This document shows, one piece after another, positions 1 through 9,410 of a stretch of 64,000 nt of DNA. Position 1 is the stretch's first letter. The number at the start of each line of letters is the position of its first letter. Origin of the DNA: Thalassobium sp. (GTDB taxonomy: Bacteria > Pseudomonadota > Gammaproteobacteria > Pseudomonadales > Oceanobacteraceae); the NCBI GenBank assembly GCA_002733205.1, contig NVUW01000001.1:186001-250000 (forward strand). Direction: 5' to 3'. Made by a program: the position numbers and the translations under genes. The notes beneath the pieces are model-generated. The model worked only from the letters and a program-made list of their open reading frames with translations. It did not search any database and had not been told where the DNA came from.

Positions 1-1143
1 GCCTAACAGGGAACGGGCAATCACTTCTTTCATAATTTCTGACGCACCGCCGTAAATACGCTGCACACGGGCATCGGTAAAGGCGCGTGAAATCGGATAT
101 TCCGAGGTGTAGCCATAACCACCAAATAATTGCAGGCAACCATCGGCTACGCGGAACTGCATTTCGGTGGCGCTGTATTTCGCCATCGAGGCGGTGGCGG
201 TATCCAGCTCACCGGCGCTGTATTGGCCAATACACTGGTCAATAAAAGCCTGATTAACGCGGTATTCGGTTTCCATTTCGGCGATGCGGAAACGGGTATT
301 CTGCAGCTGGCTGAGTTTCTGGCCGAATAATTCACGCTCGGTGGTGTAGGCAACGGTTAAATCCAGTGCGCCACGGGCGGCGGCACAGGCCAGCGCACCA
401 ATCACCAGACGCTCGCGGGGTAATTCCTGCATCAGGTAAACAAAACCCATACCTTCTTCACCCAGTAACGCCGATGCTGGCAGGCGGATATTGTCGAAAA
501 ATAATTCTGACGTATCGCCGCAGTGCTGACCGATTTTTTCCATATTGCGGCCGTGGCTGAAGCCTGGCAGCGTCGTGTCGACCAGAAATAAACTGATGCC
601 CTTGGCACCGGCAGACGGATCGGTTTTCGCCGCCACAATCACCAGCCCGGCGTGCTGGCCGTTGGTAATAAAGGTTTTTGAACCGTTGAGAATATAATGC
701 TCGCCGTCTTTTTTGGCCGACGCGCGCATGGCCTGTAAATCGCTGCCCGCGCCGGGTTCGGTCATAGCGATGGCACCCACGATTTCACCACTGGTCATTT
801 TCGGCAACCACTGCTGTTTTTGCTGCTCGCTGCCGATATGCTGCAGGTACGGCGCAACAATATCGGAATGCACCATCACATTAGTCGCCAGTGCGCCAAA
901 ACCCATGCGCGCCAGCTCGGCACCGACCACGACGGAATAATCAAACGGTACACCGCAGCCGCCAAATTCTTCCGGCATATCGACACATAACAAACCCGAC
1001 TCACCCAAAGTGCGCCAGATTTGTGCCGGAACAATGCCGTCTTTTTCCCACTGCTCGTAATGCGGAGCAACTTCGGCTTCGAGCAGGCGCGCTACGTTAT
1101 CGCGGAACAGTGCGCGTTCCTGAGGTTCTTTAATAAAGCTCAT
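1..1143 (-). CDS. Acyl-CoA dehydrogenase (C-terminus cut by window edge)
   Basis: FAD-dependent alpha,beta-dehydrogenation of acyl-CoA in beta-oxidation, cytoplasmic. The reading frame is open from an ATG at 1143 (MSFIKEPQER) to base 1, about 381 codons, so only a few C-terminal residues are missing. Near the end are GYGYTSEYPISR and IYGGASEIMKEVIARSL, and mid-protein ELPRERLVIG. The Gly-Gly in YGG stands where medium- and short-chain enzymes carry the catalytic Glu (YEG), which places it with long-chain/isovaleryl-type enzymes that hold the base elsewhere. It follows the SDR gene with a 7-base gap, so the two form one fatty-acid or branched-chain catabolic unit. Substrate length cannot be told from sequence. 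Confidence 0.93.
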   Translation of the reverse strand, partial: MSFIKEPQERALFRDNVARLLEAEVAPHYEQWEKDGIVPAQIWRTLGESGLLCVDMPEEFGGCGVPFDYSVVVGAELARMGFGALATNVMVHSDIVAPYLQHIGSEQQKQQWLPKMTSGEIVGAIAMTEPGAGSDLQAMRASAKKDGEHYILNGSKTFITNGQHAGLVIVAAKTDPSAGAKGISLFLVDTTLPGFSHGRNMEKIGQHCGDTSELFFDNIRLPASALLGEEGMGFVYLMQELPRERLVIGALACAAARGALDLTVAYTTERELFGQKLSQLQNTRFRIAEMETEYRVNQAFIDQCIGQYSAGELDTATASMAKYSATEMQFRVADGCLQLFGGYGYTSEYPISRAFTDARVQRIYGGASEIMKEVIARSLLG

Positions 1144-1150
1144 GCTGTTC

Positions 1151-1912
1151 TCACTTCGGTGCCATGCGCAGAGCGCAATCCAGACGGATGACTTCGCCGT
1201 TCAGAATCGGATTTTTAACCATCTGATTCACCATCATGCCGAATTCTTCCGGACGACCAAGGCGCTGCGGAAATGGCAGTGTCGCCGCCAGACTGTCCTG
1301 CACTTCCTGCGGCATACCGGCCATCATCGGTGTCATAAACAGGCCGGGGGCAATGGTATTGACGCGAATACCGCTGCGCGCTAATTCACGTGCCGATTGC
1401 AGCGTCATCGCCACCACGCCACCTTTGGACGCGCTGTAAGCCGCCTGACCAATCTGGCCTTCGTAAGCTGCCACCGACGCGGTACAGATAATAATGCCGC
1501 GCTCGCCATCGGCATTGGCTTCGCGTTCCATCATCTCGGCCGCGGCCAGACGCATAATATTAAAGCTACCCACCAGATTGACCTGAATAACGCGGTTAAA
1601 CGCATCCAGCGCCATTGGCCCTTCGCGGCCAACAATTTTTGCCGCCGGAGCAATACCGGCACAGTTGACGGCAATACCACACAGACCATGAGCTTCGCGT
1701 GCAGTTTTAAAAGCGGCCTCGGCACTCTCGGCCGACGACACATCACAGCGCACAAAAATACCGCCGACTTCTTTGGCCAGTGCTTCGCCACGCTCTTCCT
1801 GCAAATCGAAAATCGCTACCCGACAACCTTCGGCGGCCAGTGCGCGTACCGTGCCTTCGCCCAAACCTGACGCGCCGCCGGTGACGATGGCGGCTACATT
1901 ATTAAATTCCAT
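1151..1912 (-). CDS. Short-chain dehydrogenase, 3-hydroxyacyl-CoA dehydrogenase type II-like
   Basis: A classical SDR of 253 residues. It probably performs NAD-dependent oxidation of 3-hydroxyacyl-CoA (HSD17B10/HADH2-like). Visible are the cofactor motif TGGASGLG (11-18), an acidic residue after beta-2 (D36) that favours NAD, NCAG (83-86), S146, and YSASK with Y159 and K163. The C-terminal part with GLFMTPMMAGMP is typical of the type II subfamily. It is the upstream gene of a pair with the acyl-CoA dehydrogenase, which supports a beta-oxidation role. The leader carries two copies of the TTGTTATT motif (1923-1940) seen before several other genes here. The exact substrate is inferred. Confidence 0.88.
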   Translation of the reverse strand: MEFNNVAAIVTGGASGLGEGTVRALAAEGCRVAIFDLQEERGEALAKEVGGIFVRCDVSSAESAEAAFKTAREAHGLCGIAVNCAGIAPAAKIVGREGPMALDAFNRVIQVNLVGSFNIMRLAAAEMMEREANADGERGIIICTASVAAYEGQIGQAAYSASKGGVVAMTLQSARELARSGIRVNTIAPGLFMTPMMAGMPQEVQDSLAATLPFPQRLGRPEEFGMMVNQMVKNPILNGEVIRLDCALRMAPK

Positions 1913-2240
1913 GACATGCCTCTTGTTATTAGTTGTTATTAATTTTCCTGACTGGAAACCCCGTTAACGGGCTATACGATAAATAAACAGCGGAGTTCAG
2001 TGTGACGCAGCTTGGCAGAGCAAACCATGACAAGATTGCGCAGGAAATTTGGCAAAAAAAGGCAGGAGTAAGTTGAGCTGGCGACCGGCTATTGCACTCG
2101 CGAAGTTTAGGCAGCCACTTTGTATTCTTATCAATGCCAATGCTGGCAGCCGCTGCGCGGACTCGCTTTTGCGATTAATTCAAAGCCAATGCGGGGCTCG
2201 GCTTAGTAGCCAGCCCGCGCAGCGGCTATAAAATGCCAAC
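1913..2240. other. Intergenic region with long inverted repeat
   Basis: This 328-base gap lies between the SDR promoter side and the stop of the tandem DsbA gene. No convincing gene was seen; a 60-codon ORF here has no family features. A perfect 13-bp inverted repeat (AGCCGCTGCGCGG at 2148-2160 and its complement at 2215-2227) encloses about 54 bases that contain further GC-rich short repeats (GCCAATGC twice). It could fold into a long hairpin: a terminator for the leftward gene complex, a dispersed repeat, or a small RNA. There is no clear T-tract. Confidence 0.5.
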
Positions 2241-3611
2241 CTATAGTGAAGGCTGCGCTGCCCCGGCGTCCCTCAATGCCCGCTCTATCACAAAAATTCT
2301 GTCCTGCCCCCACACCGCCAGCTCGCCATAACGCATACTGGGCACGCCCCATAACCCATAACTGATCATTTCCTGGCGGTTGGCTTCGGCCCAGTCCTGC
2401 CAGTGTGTACGCCAGTCGTCACGCTGCAGAATGGCTTTGGCATCAGACCAGTTAAGGCCGGCGCGCTGCACAATAAAGCGCATGCCGGAGTCGGTTTCGG
2501 CCAGTACACCTTCGCTGTTAACCGCGCGGGAAAAGCTCAGTAAATAGTCGGCGGCCTTGCCCTGCTGCTGCGCCCAGGCGAACAGGCTGTAGCAGCGCTC
2601 CACCCCGGCACCGAGCGGGTCGGCGACATAGCCGTACGCAATGCCGCGCTTGCGTGCTTCGCGCTGGGTATCGGCGAAGATATACCATTTTTTCAGCGCC
2701 GGTACTTTCAGCCCGCGCATCAGCATGGGCAATACCGGTTTAATCATTAGTGGCTGGCGGTAGTGCTGTGCCAGCTGCAGCATCTGTTCCAGCCCCAGGT
2801 GGCTGTAAGGGCTGCGCGCGGAAAAATACAGCACCAGCGGCTGGTTTTCTGCGGACGGAATAGCAGCAACAGGATGGCAGCAGAAGTCACGCCAGGTACG
2901 GTCAAATTCCATCAATGTGCTATCGGCCTGCTGCAGGCCCAGGTCGCGCAGACGCTGCTGCAGATGATCGAGACGATCCAGACCCCAGTACCATTCGCCT
3001 TCGTAATACAGCGTCGCGCTGAGGTAATGCCCCAGTTGCTGCAGGCGTTGTTCATTGCGGCGCAGATGTTCGTTCAGGTCGTGGTTGAGCAGCGGATAGC
3101 CGTCCAGTACGCGTGTATCGTCGTACCAGTAAGCGCGGAATACCTTTTCTACCGCCTTCCAGTCGGGCTGGCCGCGACGCTCCAGTAATAACAGCTGTGC
3201 ACTGGCCTGTAAGCGGCGCATGGCGCGCTGCTGGCGCTGTTGTTGCGACTCCGGCAACGCTTGCGATGGATAATCCAGCCCATACAGCCCGGCCAGATAA
3301 CCGGCGTCTTTAAAGGCATTGCTGTGCCACAGCGCAGGCTCGGGGTACATATCATCCTGCAGCTCCAGCACGGTAAAACAGCGTACGCTGACGCCATAAT
3401 GCTGCTGAAAATCCGACAGTATCTGTATCAGCAGGTAACTGTATGGGTCGTCGATGCGCAGAAAGACCTGTATTTCATGCGGGCGATTGGCCAGCAACCT
3501 TCGACCTTCGCGCACACGGCGGCGCAGGGCCAGTAAACCGGGCTGACTGAGCAAGCGCGCGGCCTGTGCCTGCAGGCGGGCACGGAGGAAAAGCGGCGGT
3601 ATTCGTGTCAT
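2241..3611 (-). CDS. Tandem DsbA-fold protein (2-hydroxychromene-2-carboxylate isomerase/FrnE-like)
   Basis: A 456-residue protein with two thioredoxin-fold DSBA-like halves. The first spans about 50-240 and begins with IQVFLRIDDPYSYLL. The second spans about 260-445 and begins with LVLYFSARSPYSHLGLEQM. Both start with a D/S-P-Y-S motif in place of the CxxC of true DsbA, as in HCCA isomerases and kappa-class GSTs, so it is probably glutathione-dependent rather than a disulfide oxidase. The second half has GVPSMRYGELAVWGQDR, the cis-Pro loop and C-terminal helix of the fold. No signal peptide is evident, so it should be cytoplasmic. It has no operon partner, and its physiological substrate is unknown. 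Confidence 0.78.
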   Translation of the reverse strand: MTRIPPLFLRARLQAQAARLLSQPGLLALRRRVREGRRLLANRPHEIQVFLRIDDPYSYLLIQILSDFQQHYGVSVRCFTVLELQDDMYPEPALWHSNAFKDAGYLAGLYGLDYPSQALPESQQQRQQRAMRRLQASAQLLLLERRGQPDWKAVEKVFRAYWYDDTRVLDGYPLLNHDLNEHLRRNEQRLQQLGHYLSATLYYEGEWYWGLDRLDHLQQRLRDLGLQQADSTLMEFDRTWRDFCCHPVAAIPSAENQPLVLYFSARSPYSHLGLEQMLQLAQHYRQPLMIKPVLPMLMRGLKVPALKKWYIFADTQREARKRGIAYGYVADPLGAGVERCYSLFAWAQQQGKAADYLLSFSRAVNSEGVLAETDSGMRFIVQRAGLNWSDAKAILQRDDWRTHWQDWAEANRQEMISYGLWGVPSMRYGELAVWGQDRIFVIERALRDAGAAQPSL

Positions 3612-3717
3612 TGGGATTCTTATTGTTATTCGATGCTTTATACTAAACCTCCGTGTCAGACATGTCAGGTTCGTGTCCTGACTCCTTGTACGACCATCAG
3701 TACGCTAAAGCGAGCCT

Positions 3718-4044
3718 ATGAATAAACGCCCGAGCAAACGCGATTTACGCGATCAGCTGAATCAGGAAGTCGATGACTTTCTGCGTCAGGGTGGCGAAGT
3801 AAAAGAGGTGGCCCGTGGTGAAACCGGGCTGCAGAATGGCCGTTATAACGATCACTCCCTTGCCTTTGATAAGCCGAAAGAAGAACGCACACCGCTGAGC
3901 GATGTTTTAAAAACCATCGATCAGCGGCGCGAAGCTGGCCGTAAACACAGCAAACCGACCGCGGAGAAAAAAAATCGCCGTCCGCGCAAAAAAGTGATCT
4001 ACGATGATTTTGGCGAACCCCTGCGTATTATCTGGGAAGAATAA
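3718..4044 (+). CDS. Small basic protein with SutA-like segment
   Basis: A 108-residue hydrophilic protein of unknown function. Residues about 14-32 (EVDDFLRQGGEVKEV) resemble the FLxxGGxVxEV segment of SutA, an RNA-polymerase-binding protein of slow-growing Pseudomonas. The rest differs: a Lys/Arg-rich stretch (about 75-97, with KKNRRPRKK) and a conserved-looking acidic/aromatic tail (YDDFGEPLRIIWEE). No membrane segment or signal is present. It lies 17 bases upstream of the antiporter gene and may be co-transcribed. The inverted repeat GTCAGG/CCTGAC sits in its leader (about 3663-3681). The SutA link is a weak similarity, not an assignment. Confidence 0.55.
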   Translation: MNKRPSKRDLRDQLNQEVDDFLRQGGEVKEVARGETGLQNGRYNDHSLAFDKPKEERTPLSDVLKTIDQRREAGRKHSKPTAEKKNRRPRKKVIYDDFGEPLRIIWEE

Positions 4045-4061
4045 CCGCAAAGGATTTTTCC

Positions 4062-5276
4062 ATGCTGGCCGAACCACTTGCTCTGTTAATTGCCGCCGTT
4101 GTTTTTGCCTACGCGTTATTTTCCAGAAAAACCGAACAAGCCGCGCTGACTGCGCCAATGATGTTTACCGCCCTGGGGATTTTACTGGGGCCGGTATCGC
4201 TTAACTGGGTTGCCGCCGACATTGATGGCAAAGGCCTGATGCTGCTTGCAGAATTTACCCTGGCGCTGATTTTATTTGTTGATGCCAGTCAGATTGAGCG
4301 CGCGCACCTGGTTAAATTTGAAGTATTACCCATCCGCCTGCTGGCTATTGGTCTGCCGCTGACCATGATTGCCGGTACATTGCTGGCTTATCCGTTATTC
4401 GGCGGCGGTTGGTTACTGGCAGCCCTGCTCGCCATTATGCTAACCCCGACCGATGCGGCTCTGGCGCAATCTATTTTTAATAAAAAAGACATTGATGAAT
4501 CATTGCGCCATTCCATCACCGTCGAAAGCGGTCTGAATGATGGCATTGCCCTGCCGGTTTTATTATTTGTTCTGGCTATGCTGGCTTCCAGTGCCAGCGC
4601 AGAAGTCGATCATCTGCATTGGTTATTATTTATCAGTCAGCAATTTTTAATCGGCATTCTGTGCGGTGTACTCACTGGCCGGGTGGGCGGCTTACTGACA
4701 GAAACCGCTGCCAAACGTCAGTGGATGACAGCGCCGTTTCAGCGTTTATCGGCACCCATTCTGGCCTTGTTGGCGTACAGTGGTGCGGAGGTTCTGGGCG
4801 GTAACGGGTTTATTGCGGTTTTTCTGGCCGGGTTGTTTCTGCAATCACACCACACGCTGGTGCTGCAACGCCTGAAAGAATTTGGCGAAGCCGAAGGGCA
4901 ATTACTCAGCCTGACCATGTTCTTTTTGTTCGGCCTGATTTTCGTACCCGATGCTATGCCGCATATTACTCTCAACAGCTGGATTTATGCCCTGCTGAGC
5001 CTGACCGTTATCCGTATGATTCCGGTATTAATCAGTCTAACCGGAGCCGGTCTGCCGCTGAATGCGCGCATTTTTTTAGCCTGGTTTGGCCCGCGCGGTA
5101 TTGCCAGCATTCTGTATCTGCTGCTGGTCAGCGAGCAGCTGGGCTTCAGCGACAGCAATCCGGCTCATGCCGAATTGTTTGCCACCACCGTCCTTACCGT
5201 ATTGCTCAGCATTTTGCTGCACGGTATGTCCGCCCGCTTTTTCACGCGCCTGAGCGTGGCAACGAAGCACGGATAA
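4062..5276 (+). CDS. Cation:proton antiporter, CPA1 (NhaP-type)
   Basis: A 404-residue inner-membrane protein with about 12 hydrophobic segments, the expected length for a short NhaP/CPA1 Na+(K+)/H+ antiporter that exchanges cytoplasmic cation for periplasmic protons. Key motifs are LILFVDASQIE (early TM with acidic residue), LTPTDAALAQ, the ion-binding Asn-Asp in ESGLNDGIALPVL, and WFGPRGIASILYLL near the C-terminus. There is no cytoplasmic RCK/TrkA-C tail. An AAAGGA Shine-Dalgarno precedes the ATG. It follows the small basic protein closely. Ion specificity cannot be read from the sequence. Confidence 0.9.
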   Translation: MLAEPLALLIAAVVFAYALFSRKTEQAALTAPMMFTALGILLGPVSLNWVAADIDGKGLMLLAEFTLALILFVDASQIERAHLVKFEVLPIRLLAIGLPLTMIAGTLLAYPLFGGGWLLAALLAIMLTPTDAALAQSIFNKKDIDESLRHSITVESGLNDGIALPVLLFVLAMLASSASAEVDHLHWLLFISQQFLIGILCGVLTGRVGGLLTETAAKRQWMTAPFQRLSAPILALLAYSGAEVLGGNGFIAVFLAGLFLQSHHTLVLQRLKEFGEAEGQLLSLTMFFLFGLIFVPDAMPHITLNSWIYALLSLTVIRMIPVLISLTGAGLPLNARIFLAWFGPRGIASILYLLLVSEQLGFSDSNPAHAELFATTVLTVLLSILLHGMSARFFTRLSVATKHG

Positions 5277-5509
5277 CCGAACACTCTGTCCTGAAAATGC
5301 AACGCCTCTGAGAAAAACAGAGCAAAACCGCATAGAGACTGGCCTGACAGGCAATGGCCGGATTGGCTGGTGAAACCTTGCACGGCAGATGTTTGCGCAA
5401 TATCAATAGCCTTGTGGCCCGGATTGAGTACCCTAGGGCCTGCTCAATACAACCTGAACCGCATAACCTGAACCGCCTACCCTTGTTTTGTTTTTACGGA
5501 GTCTTTGTC

Positions 5510-6484
5510 ATGGATACAAAAAAATTACTCGCCGCCGGCCTTGTTCTTGTTGCCGCGGCCGGCACGCTGGCCTGGACCCTGTTTAATCCTTCTGCCCTGC
5601 CCGACGGGGTGGTTGAAACTAACGGCCGGTTAGAAGCCGAACAGGTGGAAGTCGCCATTAAAACCGCCGGACGGGTTGCCGAAGTATTGGTCAGCGAAGG
5701 TCAGATGGTCGCGGCTGGTGATTTGCTGGTACGCATCGACAACCAACAACTGCTGGCGAAAAAACGCGAAGCCGAAGCGCAAATTTCCCAGGCGCAACTG
5801 GCAGCGGAAGAAGCCGCGGCGGCGGTAGCGCAACGTCAGAGCCAATTAAAACTGGCCAATTCAGAATTAAAACGTGCCCAGACACTGTTTAAACAAAAAG
5901 TAGCGACCCAGGACAAACTCGATCAGGCCGAAAGCCAGCAGGAATCCGCCAGCGCCGGTCTGCGTCTGGCGCAGGCCACCGAAAAACGTACCCAGGCCAG
6001 CATTGAAGCCGCACGCGCCGGACTGCAGGAATTACAAAGCCTGCTCGACGACACACAGATTTACGCCCCGCGTAATGGGCGTGTGCAGTATGTGCTGGCA
6101 CAACCGGGCGAAGTGCTCGCTGCCGGAGGCCGGGTGATTACCTTGCTGGATGTTTCCGATGTGTATATGACCATTTTTTTACCGGCCACTCAGGTCGGCA
6201 AACTGGGTATTAACGACGAGGCACGGCTGGTGCTTGATCCGATTCCGGAATATGTGGTGCCGGCGCGGGTTTCGTTTATTGCCGGTGATGCGCAATTTAC
6301 TCCCAAGTCGGTAGAAACCAGCGAAGAACGCAATAACCTGATGTTCCGGGTGAAGCTCAGCATTGATCCGCAACTGCTGAAATTGCATGAAGAAAAAGTC
6401 AAAACCGGCGTACGCGGCAGTGCCTATGTGCGCACCGACAGCAGTAAAGAATGGCCGGCTGATCTCACCGTGCAATTACCTTAG
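5510..6484 (+). CDS. yhiI: HlyD-family membrane fusion protein
   Basis: Periplasmic adaptor of the ABC exporter encoded downstream. It is 324 residues from the ATG at 5510, which has ACGGAG nine bases before it; an in-frame upstream extension lacks a ribosome site. Order: N-terminal membrane anchor (about 6-24), first biotinyl/lipoyl half (GRVAEVLVSEGQMVAAGDLLVRID), a long alpha-hairpin rich in Ala/Gln/Glu (about 80-180), second lipoyl half (RNGRVQYVLAQPGEVLAAGG), and a beta-barrel domain. Gene order with an RbbA-like fusion and a YhhJ-like permease matches Escherichia coli yhiI-rbbA-yhhJ. The exported substrate is unknown. A TolC-type outer-membrane partner is not in the window. Confidence 0.9.
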   Translation: MDTKKLLAAGLVLVAAAGTLAWTLFNPSALPDGVVETNGRLEAEQVEVAIKTAGRVAEVLVSEGQMVAAGDLLVRIDNQQLLAKKREAEAQISQAQLAAEEAAAAVAQRQSQLKLANSELKRAQTLFKQKVATQDKLDQAESQQESASAGLRLAQATEKRTQASIEAARAGLQELQSLLDDTQIYAPRNGRVQYVLAQPGEVLAAGGRVITLLDVSDVYMTIFLPATQVGKLGINDEARLVLDPIPEYVVPARVSFIAGDAQFTPKSVETSEERNNLMFRVKLSIDPQLLKLHEEKVKTGVRGSAYVRTDSSKEWPADLTVQLP

Positions 6485-6600
6485 TACCGGAGCCTGTGGC
6501 AGACATTATCTGCCCGGCACCGCTGCTGATACTTTTCCACACAGCGCTGTAAAAAGCGCTGCTGCACAGAACGCCAACAGAACAACGCACGGATTCCGGC

Positions 6601-9408
6601 ATGGATACATCTATGGATAAGCCCGCCTTTACCCACATTGTCAGCGCCCGAAAACTCAGCCATCTCTATGGCACAACGCAAGCCCTGGCACCGCTGGATA
6701 TTGATATTCCTGCTGGGGTAATGGCCGGTTTTATCGGCCCTGACGGCGTTGGCAAATCCACCCTGCTGTCATTAATTACCGGCGTCTGCAAACTGCAGCA
6801 AGGGCAACTGACGGTACTCGATGGTGATATTAATAATCGCCGCCACCGTAATACCAGCCTGCCGCGCATCGCCTATATGCCGCAGGGGCTGGGAAAAAAT
6901 CTTTACCCCACCTTAAGCGTGGCGGAAAATCTGGATTTTTTCGGGCATTTATTTGGTCAGGACAAAGCCGAGCGCAACAGTCGTATTCAGCGCTTAACCC
7001 AAGCCACCGGGCTGGCGCCTTTTCTTGAGCGTCCGGCGGGTAAATTATCCGGCGGTATGAAACAAAAACTCGGCCTGTGCTGCGCATTAATTCACGATCC
7101 GGATTTATTGGTACTGGACGAACCCACCACCGGGGTTGATCCGTTGTCGCGTATGCAATTCTGGCAGCTGATTCAGGATATCCGCCGCGACCGCCCACAG
7201 ATGAGCGTGTTGGTGGCCACCGCCTATATGGAAGAAGCACAGCAATTTGACTGGCTGGCGGCCATGGATGACGGCCAGGTAATCGCCACCGGGTCACCGC
7301 AGGAATTATTGGATAAAACCGGCTGCGACACGCTGGAAAAGGCTTTTATTGCCCTGCTGCCAGAAGAAAAACGTGCCGGCCATCATGAGGTGGTGGTGCC
7401 CCCTGCGGTACAGCACGATGGCCCTCCGGCCATTGAAGCACGCCATTTAACCCGGCGTTTTGGCGATTTTATTGCCGTGAATGATGTGTCTTTCCGCATT
7501 CAGCGCGGCGAAATATTCGGCTTTTTAGGTTCCAATGGCTGTGGCAAAACCACCACCATGAAAATGCTGACGGGGTTACTGCCATTTTCTTCCGGTGAAG
7601 CGCGTTTATTCGGCCAGCTACCGCAGGCCAATGATATGGAAACGCGGAAAAAAGTCGGCTATATGTCGCAGAGTTTTTCTCTGTACAGCGAAATCAGTGT
7701 GCGCCATAACCTGGAGCTGCACGCAAAACTCTATGCACTGGATGAACAACAAGGGTCGGAGCGTATTGCCCATGTGCTGGAAGAATTCGGACTTGCCGAA
7801 GTACAGAACAGCCTGCCGGAAAGTCTGCCTTTAGGCATCCGCCAGCGCCTGCAACTGGCGGTTGCGGTGTTGCATCAGCCGGATGTTTTAATTCTGGATG
7901 AGCCAACCTCCGGCGTTGACCCGGTGGCGCGTGATCAGTTCTGGATTCATTTAATCCGTCTGTCGCGCGAACAGGGCGTCACCATTTTTATCTCCACCCA
8001 CTTTATGAACGAGGCTGAACGCTGCGACCGTATTTCACTGATGCACGCCGGTAAAGTGCTGGCGGTGGGTAAACCCGCCGAGCTGGCCGAACAGCGTGGC
8101 AGTGCATCACTGGAAATCGCTTTTGTTGATTATCTGCGCGAAGCCGCCGGGCTGAACGATAAGCCAGAACCGTCAGCGGCCTCTAATACAGATAACAAAA
8201 GCACTGAGAAAAGTGCTGAAAAAGCCAATGCGCTGCCAATGTCGGCAGAGAGCCATACTTCACCCAAAACACCACGCCGTATTTTCAGCCTGCGCCGTTG
8301 GTGGGCCTATGCCTGGCGCGAAACGCTGGAAATTCAGCGCGATCCTATCCGTCTGTTGTTTGCCTTGTTCGGCCCGCTGCTGTTAATGCTGACCTTTGGT
8401 TACGGCATTTCTTTTGATGTGGATAACTTAAAATACGCAGTGATCGACCAGGATCACTCGCGTGAAAGCCGTTTATTACTCGAAGGTTTATCCGGCTCGC
8501 GCTATTTTGACGAGCAACCCGCTCCGCTGGATTTTGCCGATGGTATGCGACAATTGCGCAGCGGAGAACTGAGCATGCTGGTCGAAATCCCACCGGACTT
8601 TGGCCGCCATTTATTACTCGGCTGGCAGCCGGAAATTGGTGTACTGATCGACGGCGCGATGCCGTTTAAAGCTGAAACCAGCGCCGGTTATATTGATGGA
8701 CTGATGCTGCAGGAATTGCAGGCCATTGCGGCTTCCAGCCCTCAGGCTGCCGGGTTGAGCATGCCGATGACGGTGAGCACCCGCTTCCATTTTAATCAGG
8801 CATTTAAAAGTGTATTTGCCATTGTACCGGGCGTGGTGATGCTGATGCTGGCATTAATTCCGGCTATGATGACCGCCCTTGGCATTGTGCGTGAAAAAGA
8901 AACAGGTTCCATTGCCAACTTCCGCTCAACGCCGGTTACCCGGCTGGAATTCTTACTCGGCAAACAGGCACCGTATATTGCCATTGCTTTTTTAAGTTAC
9001 ATCACCCTGTTGTTAATGGCCGTGTTGCTATTCCAGGTGCCGGTACGTGGTTCGCTGCTGACATTAAGCAGCGGTGCATTGCTGTATGTGTGGGGGACCA
9101 CAGGTTTTGGCATGGTGATCTCTTCGTTCACCCGTACTCAGGTCGCGGCGCTGTTTGCGGCGGCGGTGCTCAGCATTTTACCGGCGGTGAATTTCTCCGG
9201 TTTATTAACCCCGGTATCGTCGCTGACCGGTGCCAGCCAATGGCTGGGGCTGGGCTTTCCTTCCGCCTGGTTTCAGCAGATCAGCATGGGCAGCTTTACC
9301 AAAGCCCTGACCTTTTCGCAGCTGTGGCATAACCATCTGGCATTGGCTGGTTTTGTTCTGCTCTTTACTCTGCTGGCCTGGCTTGGCCTGAACAAACAGG
9401 AGCGTTAA
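6601..9408 (+). CDS. rbbA: ABC transporter fusion: two ATPase domains plus ABC-2 permease (RbbA-like)
   Basis: A 935-residue inner-membrane exporter subunit. The first nucleotide-binding domain has Walker A GPDGVGKST (about 47-55), signature LSGGMKQKLG and Walker B LLVLDEPTTG. The second has GSNGCGKTT (about 311-319), a degenerate signature LPLGIRQRLQ, and LILDEPTSG. A Ser/Glu/Lys-rich linker (about 520-555) leads to an ABC-2 membrane domain starting near 580 with a large periplasmic loop and five later helices. The E. coli homologue RbbA (YhiH) has been reported to associate with ribosomes, but the operon context here (HlyD protein upstream, permease two bases downstream) points to export. 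The ATG at 6601 was chosen; a second in-frame ATG lies at 6613. Confidence 0.92.
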   Translation: MDTSMDKPAFTHIVSARKLSHLYGTTQALAPLDIDIPAGVMAGFIGPDGVGKSTLLSLITGVCKLQQGQLTVLDGDINNRRHRNTSLPRIAYMPQGLGKNLYPTLSVAENLDFFGHLFGQDKAERNSRIQRLTQATGLAPFLERPAGKLSGGMKQKLGLCCALIHDPDLLVLDEPTTGVDPLSRMQFWQLIQDIRRDRPQMSVLVATAYMEEAQQFDWLAAMDDGQVIATGSPQELLDKTGCDTLEKAFIALLPEEKRAGHHEVVVPPAVQHDGPPAIEARHLTRRFGDFIAVNDVSFRIQRGEIFGFLGSNGCGKTTTMKMLTGLLPFSSGEARLFGQLPQANDMETRKKVGYMSQSFSLYSEISVRHNLELHAKLYALDEQQGSERIAHVLEEFGLAEVQNSLPESLPLGIRQRLQLAVAVLHQPDVLILDEPTSGVDPVARDQFWIHLIRLSREQGVTIFISTHFMNEAERCDRISLMHAGKVLAVGKPAELAEQRGSASLEIAFVDYLREAAGLNDKPEPSAASNTDNKSTEKSAEKANALPMSAESHTSPKTPRRIFSLRRWWAYAWRETLEIQRDPIRLLFALFGPLLLMLTFGYGISFDVDNLKYAVIDQDHSRESRLLLEGLSGSRYFDEQPAPLDFADGMRQLRSGELSMLVEIPPDFGRHLLLGWQPEIGVLIDGAMPFKAETSAGYIDGLMLQELQAIAASSPQAAGLSMPMTVSTRFHFNQAFKSVFAIVPGVVMLMLALIPAMMTALGIVREKETGSIANFRSTPVTRLEFLLGKQAPYIAIAFLSYITLLLMAVLLFQVPVRGSLLTLSSGALLYVWGTTGFGMVISSFTRTQVAALFAAAVLSILPAVNFSGLLTPVSSLTGASQWLGLGFPSAWFQQISMGSFTKALTFSQLWHNHLALAGFVLLFTLLAWLGLNKQER

Positions 9409-9410
9409 TT

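Noticed and set aside
2148-2227. Integron attC site
   Set aside because: The core sites of attC (GTTRRRY and its complement) are not present at the ends of the inverted repeat.
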